Assembly: GCF_000005505.3 (NCBI RefSeq)
Contig: NC_016132.3
Location: 6,758,001 to 6,822,000 of the forward strand
Origin: Brachypodium distachyon
Lineage: Eukaryota > Streptophyta > Magnoliopsida > Poales > Poaceae
Length of the DNA: 64,000 bases
Direction: 5' to 3'
How positions within the stretch are numbered: position 1 is the stretch's first letter; each line of letters begins with the position of its first letter. The translations under genes and the position numbers were made by a program. Shown in pieces: positions 1-11,070 of the stretch. A model generated the notes under the pieces. It did not search any database, was not told the origin of the DNA, and saw nothing but the letters and a program-made list of their open reading frames with translations.

Positions 1-1000
1 CTCCGTGCCGTCGACCATGTCATCCGCCTCGACCTCGCAGTTGCGACCCACGTCCGCCGCCTCCTGTTCGATTCCGACGCTTCCAGGAGGTTTGCCGCAA
101 GGCCGCGCATCTCGAAGACAAGGTGGTTTCCCCACGCGTCGCCCAAATCAAGCTCGACGGCGCTTCGCCGGAGCTCAGGAAGACAAGCACGCGAGGCGGG
201 TCCAGGCGGCGGGTGACGAAGATGTGATTTCGACAATGTCCATATCGATGGACTTGTATCAAGGGAAAATTTGGAGTGTGTGTTGGCGAACTCGTCGGCT
301 AACAAGGACACATGGACGCGATTTACCCAGGTTCAGGGCCCTTGATGAGGTAATACCCCTACGTCCTGCTTGTCGGATCTGTATTGATGAGTCGATTACA
401 ATTGGGTGCCGCAGAGTCTAGATGCACCGAGTCGTCGAGTGCATCTAGGCGACTTGTATCTAAGTTGGGTGTCTCCCCTTGGCTCCCCCTCCTGATCCTT
501 TATATATGCAAGAAATCAGGTCTCAGGTAGAGTCTAAGTCGGTTACAATGAGGAGATATAGTCTAATTAATCTTCCTTATCTCGAATCGCAATACTTGGC
601 AGTAGACTCCTGAAGTCGAAATAGGCTTCCTTGTGAGCCTCCAACTGAGCTGTACTGGGTATACTTGAGTTGAGTACGTGGTTAGTCAGCGGGCTCGCAG
701 CCAACGGCAGAGAGCTTCGCGTGCGCTTGAGCGGGATTGCTCGTGCACCGGGCGGCGCTGTGGGGATAAGAAAAGGGAGCAGAGGAAGGAGCTTCGGGGG
801 GAGATGAAAAAAAGTGGGGTGAGGGAGACAGAGCATGGCCAGGTGAGGAGATAAGGAGGAGGGAGGCTAGCTTGGGGATAGGAACAGGGAGCAGAGCAGG
901 CAGGGACGGACGGGGCAGGAGGCATAGGACGGCCGGCCGGCCGGCTACAGGAGCGGAGAAGAGGCACGCACAGGAGATGTTGGCGGGAGGTTCCGGGCAC
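1..1000. other. Left edge: degraded repeat-like DNA, no supported gene
   Basis: No intact gene is supported here. Bases about 290-560 contain a stretch resembling the LTR or terminal region of Triticeae retroelements: a 'lead into dated, low-copy' style sequence with a TATATAT box near 500 followed by a transcribed-looking leader. The similarity is from memory of such repeats and is weak. Open frames in 1-420 and on the minus strand at 567-1002 are low-complexity and match no family I recognise. A short GGCC-rich run lies near 933-947. Confidence 0.3.
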
Positions 1001-1217
1001 AAACCAGAGAAACGTAACTAATGGAAGTCGCTAACGCCACCTCGGCCTGGTCAACTTGACATGTGGGCTCGGTCCGTCAGAAACGTGCTTATACGCCGCA
1101 ATCGACAAAATTCGTGCTATGAGCAAAAACTTCACTGAATTGTGGTGGTTCTACACAAAAATTAGCAAATTTTGTGGGTTTTTGTTACACCTGTTTCCAT
1201 TTCTATTTCTAGAGGAA

Positions 1218-1515
1218 CCACTAGCCGACGAAATGAAAAGGCCCACTTCCGATTTTTGGAACCAGTACGTCCAACTGTGAACTGTCCAAGGCTGCTACGT
1301 CGGATGATCGGATCAGTGGACCAGTCGGGTGTGTCTGGCTGCCTGCAGCTCTGCATCTGTGCCCTGGCGCCAAGCGACCAGACTGCCAAAGCCACTGCTC
1401 CCGTGTAGTGTAGCCCCTACCCTGACATCCCGTGCTACCAACCGAAACCAGGTGCATTTTGAACGTTCCACAGGCTGCCTCGCAACGTTGTTCTGCCCGT
1501 CAGGACCCCACTGAA
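1218..1515 (+). repeat. Relic DUF1618 promoter-like block without a gene
   Basis: This block starts with the motif CCACTAGCCGACGAA, which recurs at 2695 and 7513 upstream of the two DUF1618 genes. Further matches follow in the same order as at 2695-2910: a CTGCAGCTCTGC stretch, then a 'cgttcca-a-ggctgcc' stretch, then 'gttcttctgcc'-like sequence. The downstream coding exon is missing. I read it as a third, diverged copy of the DUF1618 upstream region whose gene was lost. Confidence 0.5.
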
Positions 1516-2694
1516 TCACGACCCTCAACGTGTCTACGGACGCGTAGACGAGCCTACTTTACATACCAGACCAACCTCTGCTAGTATCAAATGTTCAGCA
1601 ACGTTATATTTCCCAGCCATGTGTACAAACGCGTGCCTACATAAATTAATACAGTATTATCTACGGTGTTTCATGTATGAATATCAGCGCAAACACACAA
1701 TCGTCATTTCAGCATCTACTTATGTCAACCAGCAGTATTCATACATTTGGAAATTGGAACCAGCACAAAAATTCAGTCTGTATTTGAAGCCAGGTTATTT
1801 TAAGTCCCACACACGGCAACTGACCAAATTATTGACAGTAAAAATGGGTATAAATAGAATTTTCTAAAAATCCTAAACCCTATCACCTACCAAGGCACGT
1901 GGCTGCCATTCCATAGCCCACCACAATAGCACAGTCACGCATCATTGGCATTTGACTTAGATGGTGTTTTTTCTTCTTTGCAATGTGGGTGGAGGCTGCT
2001 TGGCAGCAGGTCGGCCATTGTTTGTCCTGTGTGCCGTCATGTTTCATGACAGCATTTTTCAAAACATGTTGTACCAGTTTTTGTTCGGTTTTTCATAAAT
2101 TAATTGGACAATTTTTTTCTTCTTAATTAATGTGCACGCAGGCAAGCTCTTGCCGAATGAATAAAATGCTTGCTTATCATACTATTTCTTCCGTTCCTAA
2201 ATACTTGCCGCGTGCACTAAAATAGCGAAAAATATTTAGGAACGGAGTGAGTAATACGCAAGTCAGGCCACGAGCTTCTATTCTTCACGTGACAATCCAG
2301 CTTCCAAAATGTACAATCTCCTCCCGCCGAACAGATTTCTTCGTCACATTGTTCCGGTGCATTGGGATGCAACAGATCATTTCATTGGAACGGGTAGCCT
2401 TGGAATTCTCGGCTGCCCGGCCAAGAAAGCTGATTCTGGCGCGCGCAAGAAGCAACACGCTTCCCTCACCGTGTATTCCATCGGTACGACGGTACACTCA
2501 CGCGGTGGCTGGTACGACGCAGAGATCCTCAGTCACGACTCGTCAAATCAATCCTCCTGCCCGTCACGAGGCCGACCCGATCTGCCTGCTCCGTATCACC
2601 CGAAATGCAAACTGTGTAAAAGATGGCAAAAGATAGCAATCCGTCAAACGGCACCTCGTCTCTCTTTGGCTCTTTTTAATTTGCTTTGCAGATG
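1516..2694. other. Intergenic, no gene seen
   Basis: AT-rich sequence with short chance open frames only. It contains a small MITE at 2180-2253, listed separately. No coding or RNA gene was recognised. Confidence 0.5.
2180..2253. mobile_element. Short Stowaway-like MITE
   Basis: About 74 bp with terminal inverted repeats: the left end reads TTCCGTTCCTAAATA and the right end TATTTAGGAACGGAGTGAG. TA dinucleotides lie at both edges, as expected for Tc1/mariner-derived MITEs. Confidence 0.7.
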
Positions 2695-3035
2695 CCACTA
2701 GCCGACGAACAGAAAAAGGCTCTCCTTCTGATTTTTGGACGCGGTCCAAGGTCCAAGGTTGGCTGCAGCTCTGCTGCGCCTGTGCCCAGCAGCGCAGAGG
2801 ACTGCCGTTGCGTGTTCACGCCACGACGGAATCGGGCGAGCTTTTTTTTGCACTTGCACGTTCCAAAGGCTGCCGCGCGCGATAGCTCTTCTGCCGCTCC
2901 GTTTATCCCCACTTCGCTCGCCGGCTTTAAACCCTACCCCCCATCACCAAACCGGGAAGCCGCGATCACCATTCCCCCGCTTCACCACCGACCACCTAAC
3001 GCCAGGCACCACCAGACCGAGCTAGCTAGCGCGAG
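2695..3035 (+). promoter_or_regulatory. Upstream region of DUF1618 copy 1
   Basis: This GC-rich leader region carries the CCACTAGCCGACGAA block shared with 1218 and 7513. It also has a TAAACCCTAC stretch near 2929, similar to AAAACCCTAAGC at 7809 and AAAACCCTAGC at 15303 before the other two cluster members. The shared blocks show that the promoters were duplicated with the genes. No TATA box could be assigned with confidence. Confidence 0.45.
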
Positions 3036-5082
3036 ATGGCGTCCGCGTCGCCGTCGTGGGTGATCCTGGGCACGGTGCCTCGGGTGGCGGCCGCCGACGC
3101 CGACCTCCCGCCGGGCGCGGACCTCTCCCTCGAGCTGCCGGCGCCGCCGCGCGTGGCGCTCCTCACCATCCCCCCGCGCATGTTCCCGGGCCGCATCACC
3201 ACCGACCGCTTCCCGTCCGTCGTCGCCGCCGACGCATCTGGCCTCCTCCTGCTCAAGGCCGACCAGGGCCGCGCCACGGGCCCCACCATCATCGACACGC
3301 CCCAGCGTAAGGAGTTCTCCTGGCGCCCCTTCGTGGAGGGCTACTTCGTCCTCGACGCCAAGACGGTCTCCGCCTTCCCGCTCCCCAAGCCCGAGCTCAT
3401 CATGCACCCGGGCCACCTCGGCCACATCGCCTCTCCCGGCGGTGCAGGCCGTTACGTGGTCGCCGAGCTCCAGCCGTTCTACGGCGGACCAGAAGCCACC
3501 CTCATGCGCTTCTCGTCCGAAGTCGGAGAGTGGGTCTGCACGAACGTCGGCTTCCCGCTTCGCTCCCGGATGCTGTCACCAAACGGCGTGGTTTCGCACT
3601 CCGGGAGGCTCTGGTGGGTCGACCTCTCCTGGGGCCTCATCACCTGCGACCCCTTCGTGGACGAGCCGGTGCTGAGCGTCGTCCCGCTCCCGGAGGGCAA
3701 GGCGCTCAAGGCCAGAGAACGTTGGGGATTGCTCGACAAGTGCCGCTGCGTGGGTGTTAGCGACGGCAAGCTACGGTTCGTGGACATGTACAGGAACAGC
3801 AACAGCCCCTGCGACGGCTCTGAGCAGATCAGCGTGTGGACGCTCGCCGATCCGGATTCCACGGAGTGGACCCTGGAGTACGAGGCCACCTTTGCGGAGA
3901 TCTGGGACGACGCAAGCTTCACGGCCACTGGACTGTCAAGGAAGATCCCGGTGCTGGCGCTCCTTCATCCCACCAACTGTGATGTCGTCTACTTCTTCCT
4001 GGACGAGCACCTGCTCGGTGTCGACGTGCGTGCTCGCAAGGTCGTGGAGTGCGAGATGTACGAGCTGGTTGCGCCGCCTAGCAAACACGTCGCTAGCCGC
4101 TTCGTTCATGCTTGGCAGCTGCCACGTGCTCTCTGCTCAGGTAACCATCCCTACATATAATCCTAATTCAACTTTTGAACCAATTGCATAAGCTTTTGTC
4201 CAAGAAACATGTTCGTTTAGGCTTCATTATCTTAGGCACCTGATAGATTTATATACTTGCTATTCGATACTGTTCAAAGTAATAAGATACGTATTGGTTT
4301 CTTTCAATTGACTGTTTACTTGGCTTTCATACATGACAATGCATATGCTTTTTAAGTTCAGTGCGATGAATTAATGCAGCCCATGTAGAACTTAAGTATG
4401 CTATGGATTGGAAATGTGGGATTCATAATCCTATGCTCCCTCCGTCCCATTAATTCATAATCCTATAATCCCTCCCTCTGTCCAATGCAAATCCTATACT
4501 TGTAGTTTTCTTGTTAGAATGATCCAAAATACGTTTTTTTCTATTTGAATTGCCAAGTTTCTTTTCAAATTTAAATTATCACCGGAATCCATTACTCAAG
4601 TCTACCTTAGAAAAAAAAAGCACTAGTACTAGATTTCAGTTTATGATAAATGAGCACTAGAGTCTAGAATACTTGGTACTACTCATATATTGTGACGGAG
4701 GGAGTACTTTAGAATGCTTTTCTTTGCAATAATTGTCTGAATTCTTGTGCCAGCCCCCCTATATATATTCTTGAATGTTAATAGTAGGAGCCTCATACCC
4801 TGGATATATTAAATCTTAAACAGAACTGATTTTTTTTTTCAGTTTACATGGTGTCTGAGATGTGTATACATTTATCAATAAGCACAATGAATCAACTGTT
4901 CGACCAAAGTACAACATGGTTACTGTATTTATCTAACCCATAATAGAAATAGATGATCAAATCCAAATGTGTTATATGCTTTCACTAATATGCTGTCTTT
5001 TGAAGGTTCTGCAAAGGAGACTCTCGACGGCCCGAATGACGGGCTGCAGCAGCTGCATCTGTCAGTTGAAAATGAGGAATGA
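3036..5082 (+). CDS. DUF1618-domain protein, copy 1 (intact)
   Basis: Two-exon gene for 393 residues: exon 1 is 3036-4140 and exon 2 is 5006-5082, joined across a GT-AG intron in phase 1. The protein has the DUF1618 pattern: PSWVILGTVPRV near residues 5-16, RKEFSWRPFVEGYFVLDAK near 90-108, and the core SGRLWWVDLSWGLITCDPF near 190-208. Near 300 comes the block PVLALLHPTNCDVVYFFLDE. The tail encoded by exon 2 contains QQLHL. DUF1618 proteins are strongly expanded in grasses and their biochemical role is not established. There is no signal peptide or membrane segment. The intron holds a MITE. The start is the ATG of MASASPSW, which aligns with copy 2. It is the best-preserved member of the local tandem cluster. 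Confidence 0.9.
4434..4706. mobile_element. Stowaway-type MITE in DUF1618 copy 1 intron
   Basis: The element has ends CTCCCTCCGTCCCATTAATTC (left) and TGTGACGGAGGGAGTA (right) and is about 270 bp. A second internal CCCTCCCTCTGTCC motif suggests a composite or nested element. It lies in the intron of the first DUF1618 gene. Confidence 0.7.
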
Positions 5083-5639
5083 GAACTGCAGTTTACTTAT
5101 TAACAGGTGAAGTTAAATTAGTTATTTATGTGCATCGACCACAATGTTACTACCACAGTTCCTTAAACCATACACACTATTCTCTCTGATTTCTTTCTTC
5201 TTGGCTGCAGGTAGAGGAAGTAATACTCCAAGTTATCAGGTGGCTAGGGTCTGAAGCTGAGTGAAGACCAGTTGGCAATGGCGTTGACAGCAGTCTGTCT
5301 CAACGAAATCGACAACATGGCTGAAACGTTCTCCTTGTTTTTCTTATCACTGTTTAAATTCAGACCTTAGTAGTACTGGCCTGTAATTTGAAGGTATGGT
5401 TGATCCATCTTCTTGGCTCAGAACTGATGGCAGTAAATTCTTGATGGATTATGGCCTATGGGTGGAAAACTGGAAGTAAGGCAGTAGCCTTTGATGTCTC
5501 GGTCTCCAAAATTTATCAGTCTTCTCCCTAACTGAGTCTTCTAACTTGCTCCGTTTGTCGTCCAGTAGATGTCATGGTCCATTACCCTTCGCCTGTGACT
5601 TTGTTGCTGTTGAGGTTCTTACCACTTTAGCTCAGTGAT
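5083..5639. other. 3' flank of DUF1618 copy 1
   Basis: This region aligns with the 3' flank of copy 2 (14161-14560), including the 'gtctgaagctgagtg' stretch at about 5249. It is probably the 3' UTR, and the alignment shows that the duplication reached past the stop codon. No other gene is seen. Confidence 0.5.
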
Positions 5640-6110
5640 TTCTGCTGACGGTCGAGTGAGAGGTTTTGTTTTCTTTGACGAAACGGTACGGCGTGCCATT
5701 CATATATCATAGCAGCCACCCAGCTAGCGGGGTCGAACGCGAGCACCTTAAGCCAAGCTGCAATTCCAGCCCAGACACGGCGGGCGTAACAACATTGCAT
5801 GAAGATATGCAACACGCTCTCCATACTGTGCAAACAAAAAGGACACCACTTATCGTTGGCCATGCTCCTCTCGAGCAAATCAACCATGGGCACGCGATGA
5901 TGCACAAGGAGCCACGCAAAGAGTTTGCATTTCTCCGGAGCATAACACTTCCAGAAGAGCTTGTTGAACGGCTACCGAATCAAACCCTGGAATTGCCCCA
6001 TGTATGGGGAGCTAGAAGAATAGTGCCAGAGGAAGAAAGCTTCCAACTAATAGAGTCAGAGGTGCCGTCGATCAGCTCAACTTGAGAGACGACATCGAAA
6101 ATACTGACAA
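5640..6110 (-). mobile_element. LINE fragment (zf-RVT region of non-LTR reverse transcriptase ORF)
   Basis: The minus-strand translation gives CKLFAWLLVHHRVPMVDLLE, then WCPFCLHSMESVLHIFMQC and ARRVWAGIAAWL. This is the typical zinc-binding C-terminal (zf-RVT) segment of plant LINE ORF2 proteins, with the CxxC...H...C arrangement. Only the C-terminal piece remains, with no reverse transcriptase or endonuclease domain, so it is a dead fragment. The frame continues to about 5627. Confidence 0.75.
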
Positions 6111-6349
6111 ACTCACCAAGCTGATATGCAGATAGAGTTCGTGTAATACTCCGTATCACGTTTCCACCTGTCATCCAGCATAGGCTGCCGGAGGCTTCGA
6201 TTTTTTTCTCTTGGATCGAGCGAAGAGAAGAGGCGCGATGTCCATAGGCCGGCGGCTGATCGAGTATTCGAGTGAGAGCTTTTGAAAGTGAAGATGTGTA
6301 CCTTCATGTGTTCTTGGCGGAACATTTGCGTCACATATGTAAAAATTAA

Positions 6350-6477
6350 TACTACTTCCGTTCAACAAAAAATATTTCAACTTTAACTAAATTTGAATGC
6401 ATTTATACATTAAGTCATGTCTAGATACATCCAAATTTTAACAAACTTGAGACATCTTTTGTTGGACGGAGGGAATA
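6350..6477. mobile_element. Stowaway MITE (128 bp)
   Basis: Ends are TACTTCCGTTCAACAAAA (left, reading from 6353) and TTTTGTTGGACGGAGGGAATA (right, last base at 6477). It is close in length and sequence to the element at 22576-22703, so both belong to the same subfamily. Confidence 0.8.
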
Positions 6478-6897
6478 TTTGTAATACTCCGTCATAAAAT
6501 AAGGAGGGAGTAACAGTTTCGCATGCACGAGTAGCAGTGAAAATAATATCTCTGGAGCCCTGGGCTCTTGGCTATACACACCATGCTTGCACCAACAAAC
6601 GAAGCAGCCCATTTGACTTAACTCAGATTACAAAGTGACCCAAAGCTTCTCTTTTTTTCTCGCATTGTTCGAGTTACAAAATCTTTCGTTTTAGATCGAG
6701 TAACCTTGAAAAGAGGTAATTGCACCACTGGTCCAAGAAGTTGCAAAATGATCAAAACTAGTCTCAGAAGTTGAGATTCGGGAACATTTTAGTCCAATTA
6801 GTCCGAATTGAACACGTGCAGCTAGATGGAGTCCCGTCCGTCCGTGTAAATTTTGCAAAAGAAAAAAAACAGACATGAACAATTTGTACACACGCTA

Positions 6898-7050
6898 GCC
6901 ACTGAGGCTATTGGAGGCGAAGGAGAGCTTCCGAAGGCCATCAAGGCCAAAGAGCACGGCAGGGAGGGCGCCGGTGAAGGAATTGGCGGCGAGGAAGAGC
7001 TCCTGGAGCGTGGCAGTGCAGGAGGCGGAGGAGTTGAGCGTGACCGCGAG
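6898..7050 (-). pseudogene. Leucine-rich-repeat receptor fragment
   Basis: The minus strand reads LQELFLAANSFTGALPAVLF followed by GLDGLRKLSFASNSLSG. This matches the plant extracellular LRR pattern LxxLxLxxNxFxGxLP and recalls phytosulfokine-receptor-type proteins. Only about two repeats are recognisable, with no kinase domain, signal peptide or continuous frame on either side. It is therefore a captured or decayed gene fragment. Confidence 0.55.
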
Positions 7051-7512
7051 GAATCGCTCTCTTTGATTTTCATCCGGGAATTGCCGGCCTCTTCCTCTAC
7101 TGGATCCGCCACACTGGCCTGCTTAGCCCAGGAGTCGCCCAGCGTCGTCCACCTCGCCGGCGCCGCCTTCTTCGAACCTGCTGGCCACATCTCAGGAGGT
7201 GAGTGGGATGAGCAATAACCGCATGGGATTTTCAGCAAAAACACACAGGACACGTGTCAACACCTGATTGGTTTGGACATTTAAACAATTCGAATCTCGA
7301 ACATATAGCACTAGTTTGGCTCACCGCCCAGGTTGGCAGCTCCTTAAAAAAATCGCTTTATACACGTACATATACGACTCGCCGTGTGCTCCGTTGATCC
7401 TTCCACGGGCCTAGCTTTGCAACTTGGTCGCTCCTCTGACCCCGGCCCGACCTGGTCTGCTCCGCTATCGTCCAGTCAAAAGAACGTCTCCTCCCTCTTC
7501 GCTTTGCTGCAG
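7051..7512. other. Intergenic, no gene seen
   Basis: GC-rich sequence continuing from the LRR fragment, with no open frame that I recognise. It ends at the shared DUF1618 upstream block. Confidence 0.4.
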
Positions 7513-7901
7513 CCACTAGCCGACGAACAGAAAAGACCAGAGCACAGCACAGGCCACTGGCAAGAACACACCTCGCCGTACGAACCAGACACGAACACAA
7601 CCAACTCCCCGCGGCCGGTCGCTTCCTTTTCTTTGCTCCCCACCGTACAACCCCAAAGGCCAAACCCCATCACCAGCCGGCGAGCCGGCGACGCGACCAC
7701 CGGCATTCGTCCATTCCCTCAGGCAAACAAGCTCCCGAAGCCTCCAACGGACACCAGACCGAGCTAGGCGAGATGGCGGGTCGCTTGCTTTTCTTCGCCG
7801 CCCACCTTAAAACCCTAAGCCCCATCACCAGCCGTGGAATCAGAAACGCGACCTCCACCATTCGCCACTTCACCACCACCTCAGGCACCGGCCATGGCGA
7901 G
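7513..7901 (+). promoter_or_regulatory. Upstream region of DUF1618 copy 2
   Basis: Starts with the CCACTAGCCGACGAACAGAA block also found at 2695 and in diverged form at 1218. It includes AAAACCCTAAGCCCCATCAC near 7808. An in-frame ATG at 7773 would add 43 residues to copy 2, but copy 1 has no such extension, so the later ATG at 7902 is the likelier start. Confidence 0.45.
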
Positions 7902-10244
7902 ATGGCGTCCGCGTCGCCGTCCTGGGTCATCTTGGGGGCAGTGCCGCGGGTGGCGGCCGCCGACGCCGACCTCCCGCCGGGCGCGGACCTCTCCCTCGCG
8001 CTGCCGGCGCCGCCGCGCGTGGCGCTCCTCACCATCCCCCCGCGCATGTTCCCGGGCCGCATCACCACCGACCGCTTCCCGTCCGTCGTCGCCGCCGACG
8101 CATCGGGTCTCCTCCTGCTCAAGGCCGACCAGGGCCGCGCCACGGGCCCCACCATCATCGACACCCCCCCAGCGTAAGGAGTTCTCCTGGCGCCCCTTCG
8201 TCGAGGGCTACTTCGTCCTCGACGCCAAAACCGCATCCGCCTTCCCGCTCCCCAAGCCCGAGCTCATCTTGCACCCGGGTCACCTCGGCCTCATCGCCTC
8301 CCCCACGAGTTACGGCCGCCACTACATGGTGGCTGAGCTCCAGCCACTCCACGTCACCCATCAAGCCACCCTCATGCGCTTCTCGTCCGAAGTCGGAGAG
8401 TGGGCCGGCACGGAGGTCGGCTTTCCGCTTCCCCCCCGGATTCTGTCGCCCAACGGCGTGGTTTCGCACTCCGGGAGGCTCTGGTGGATCGACCTCTCCT
8501 GGTGCCTCCTCACCTGCGACCCCTTCGTGGACGAGCCGAGGCTCCGCGTCGTCCCGCTGCCGGAGGGCAAGGCGCTGGAGGACAGGGAAGCTTGGGGTTT
8601 TCTCGACAAGTACCGCTGCGTGAGCGTCAGCGGCGGCAAGCTACGGTTCGTGGACATGTACATGAACCACAACAGTCGCGGCGCTGCGCAGATCAGCATG
8701 TGGACGCTCGCCGACCCGGACTCCACGGAGACGGAGTGGACCCTGGAGTACGAGGCCACTTTTGCAGAGATTTTCGACGACGCGAGCTACAAGGCCACTG
8801 AACTGTCAAGGAAGACCCCGGTGCTGGCGCTCGTTCATCCCACCAACTGTGATGTCGTCTACTTCTTCCAGGACGAGCACCTGCTCGGTGTCGATGTGCC
8901 TGCTCGCAAAGTCGTGGAGTGCGAGATGTACCAGCTGGTTGCGCCGCCTAGCAAACACCTCGCGACCCGCTTCGTTCATGCTTGGCAGCTGCCACGTGCT
9001 CTCTGCTCAGGTAATTCTACTGTCCACCCTCTGCAGATCTATGTTAATTTCGGTGTAGTGCTCGTTAGCGATTGCCTGCTTGTGGTTGATATGTGAGAGA
9101 TGTGATTGCAATGTCGTGCAGCGTTGTGAGAGATGCATGTCACCATGGCGTGTGATGAACTTTGTCTAACATTTCAGTGGTAGGAAACAATAGTTTAATA
9201 GAATAGGTTGTTTTAGTCTAGCTCGTGTTTAGTCATTTTGCAGGCACCAGGCAGTGCTTATGTTTGATATGTGAAGGGGCTCCTAGAGCAAAGGGCTCCA
9301 GCTTTAATGTGTGCAGGATTTATCTGTGTAAAAATGTATGGCTTGCTAGTTGGTACTTGACCAGATCACTAGATGTGATCGTAATTAAACATTCCACCAA
9401 AGTATTGCATAAGCATATGTCCAATAAACATTTTAGGCCATATAAATTATATTGGGCACCTGATACTGATAGGCTGAAAGCCTTATCCCTTGTATGCTTG
9501 CTCTGGGTAACATCTATTCTATTATATACTAAAAGCAATACGAGGGATACCGAGGGGAGCCACCACGTTGATCCACATCACCTCAATTATCTTGATCGTT
9601 GGATGAGAGATTTATGAAACCATAACCGTTAGATCTATGTCAAGTCACGTACGCGGATTCTAAATCCAAATCAAATCTGCCACGCGAAGTATGTCACGGG
9701 CCAAAATAACACGTAGAAAACTATTGCTGTAAAAAAAACACGTAGAAAACCCACCGAATTTATTCGGGCGCTAGCTACGCGTCGGCTGGGCGTACCGCGT
9801 ATGGAGCACATCGATCAGTCGGTGCAACGCATCGATTCCCCAGCCTTCTTGCTCGCCGTGCCCTGCCCCCGTCGTATAACAAAACAGAAACACTATTACA
9901 CACACTAATGAGACATCAAAACGCACAAGGAAAACACAAATGAAAAATAGCGAGAAAAATAAGGTTTTTATTTTTAAAGATGCGTACTCGATATGTGTCT
10001 TCTCCGTGGCTTCAGGTTACAAGTTTTTTCAGGCGTCTTCAATGTGTGCAAAAATTGGGTTTAAGAAGTCGGAAAAATATAAAGATGGGTCTTAAACATC
10101 GTGGGGATGGGTCTTAAGAATTTTTTTCTAAGGTTGGGTCGTTGCCCTGTGGATGGGTTTAAGCAAATTGGAAAGGGATGAAAGTGGGTCAAAAGCATTG
10201 TGTGAGTGTGCCTTAAGCATTTCATTCAACACATATGCATCAAT

Positions 10245-11070
10245 TCTATTATATACTAAAAGCAATGTGAGAGGTACCGAGGGAGCCTCAGCCTTCAGGT
10301 TGAACCACATCACCCCAATTAATTTGACCGTTGAATTTTATATCTAATGGTTTAGATTTAATGAAGGGGTATGTTTATTGGGCTTTCAATTGGTTTAAGA
10401 CCCACCTAACCGTCTTGGCCCAATATGCTACGGTAAAATCAACTCCATCACGGCTAGATCAAGATGGAGGCAAGACTGCACCAGCCTCCACTCCCAATCC
10501 TCCTTGCAGCCGGGTATTTTCTTTTCTCACCAAAGAATCAAATCCGTGTTAACTCCCAATTCTAATTGCCGTCGGCCGGGTATTCTTTTCTCTCCAAAGA
10601 ATCAAATCCATGAAAACTACGTGCACCCATGGATGATAGATTAATCAGATGGAAAGTCAAAACAAAATATCTTTCGATGATAACAAACACACGGAAAAGA
10701 GCAAGCAGATTTATTTTATTTTAAAAAAAATGCATATAGAGTACACCTACTAAATCTGCAAGTTAAATCAGAAAATATCCTAGGTTAGTGTTAAGTAAAT
10801 ACGGTGCCAAACGTAACACACTCCACTTGTCGATCAACACATTACCTCTTTTTCCATTGTTTTTTCACAATCATGAGAAAATTATGTACTTCCTCCGTTT
10901 CATAAAAAGTATCTTTCATTTAGTAAAAATTTGTACTAACTTAGTACAAAATAGGCGACACTTTTTATGTATCAGACTAGTAAGTTCAGATTAATATAAC
11001 GGGTACCGAAGGGAGACTCCACGTTGATCCACATCACCATAATTATTTTAATCGTTGGATCTTATATAAA
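10245..11070 (+). mobile_element. Nested Helitron-like subterminal sequences
   Basis: At 10245 a second TCTATTATATACTAAAAGCA motif is followed by the same 'gaggtaccgagggagcc...ccacatcacc' subterminal sequence as at 9513 and 59746. A third, shorter copy of the subterminal part (ACGGGTACCGAAGGGAG, then CACGTTGATCCACATCACC) lies at 11000-11035. These suggest successive insertions into the same kind of element or an internally rearranged Helitron. No matching extra 3' hairpin was found. Confidence 0.55.
10887..10982. mobile_element. Stowaway-like MITE inside Helitron
   Basis: Left end TACTTCCTCCGTTTCATAAA with an imperfect inverted right end TTTTTATGTATCAGACTAGTA. The internal 'cttagtacaaaat..gcgacac' is shared with the MITE at 60669-60744, so both belong to one subfamily. 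Confidence 0.6.
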
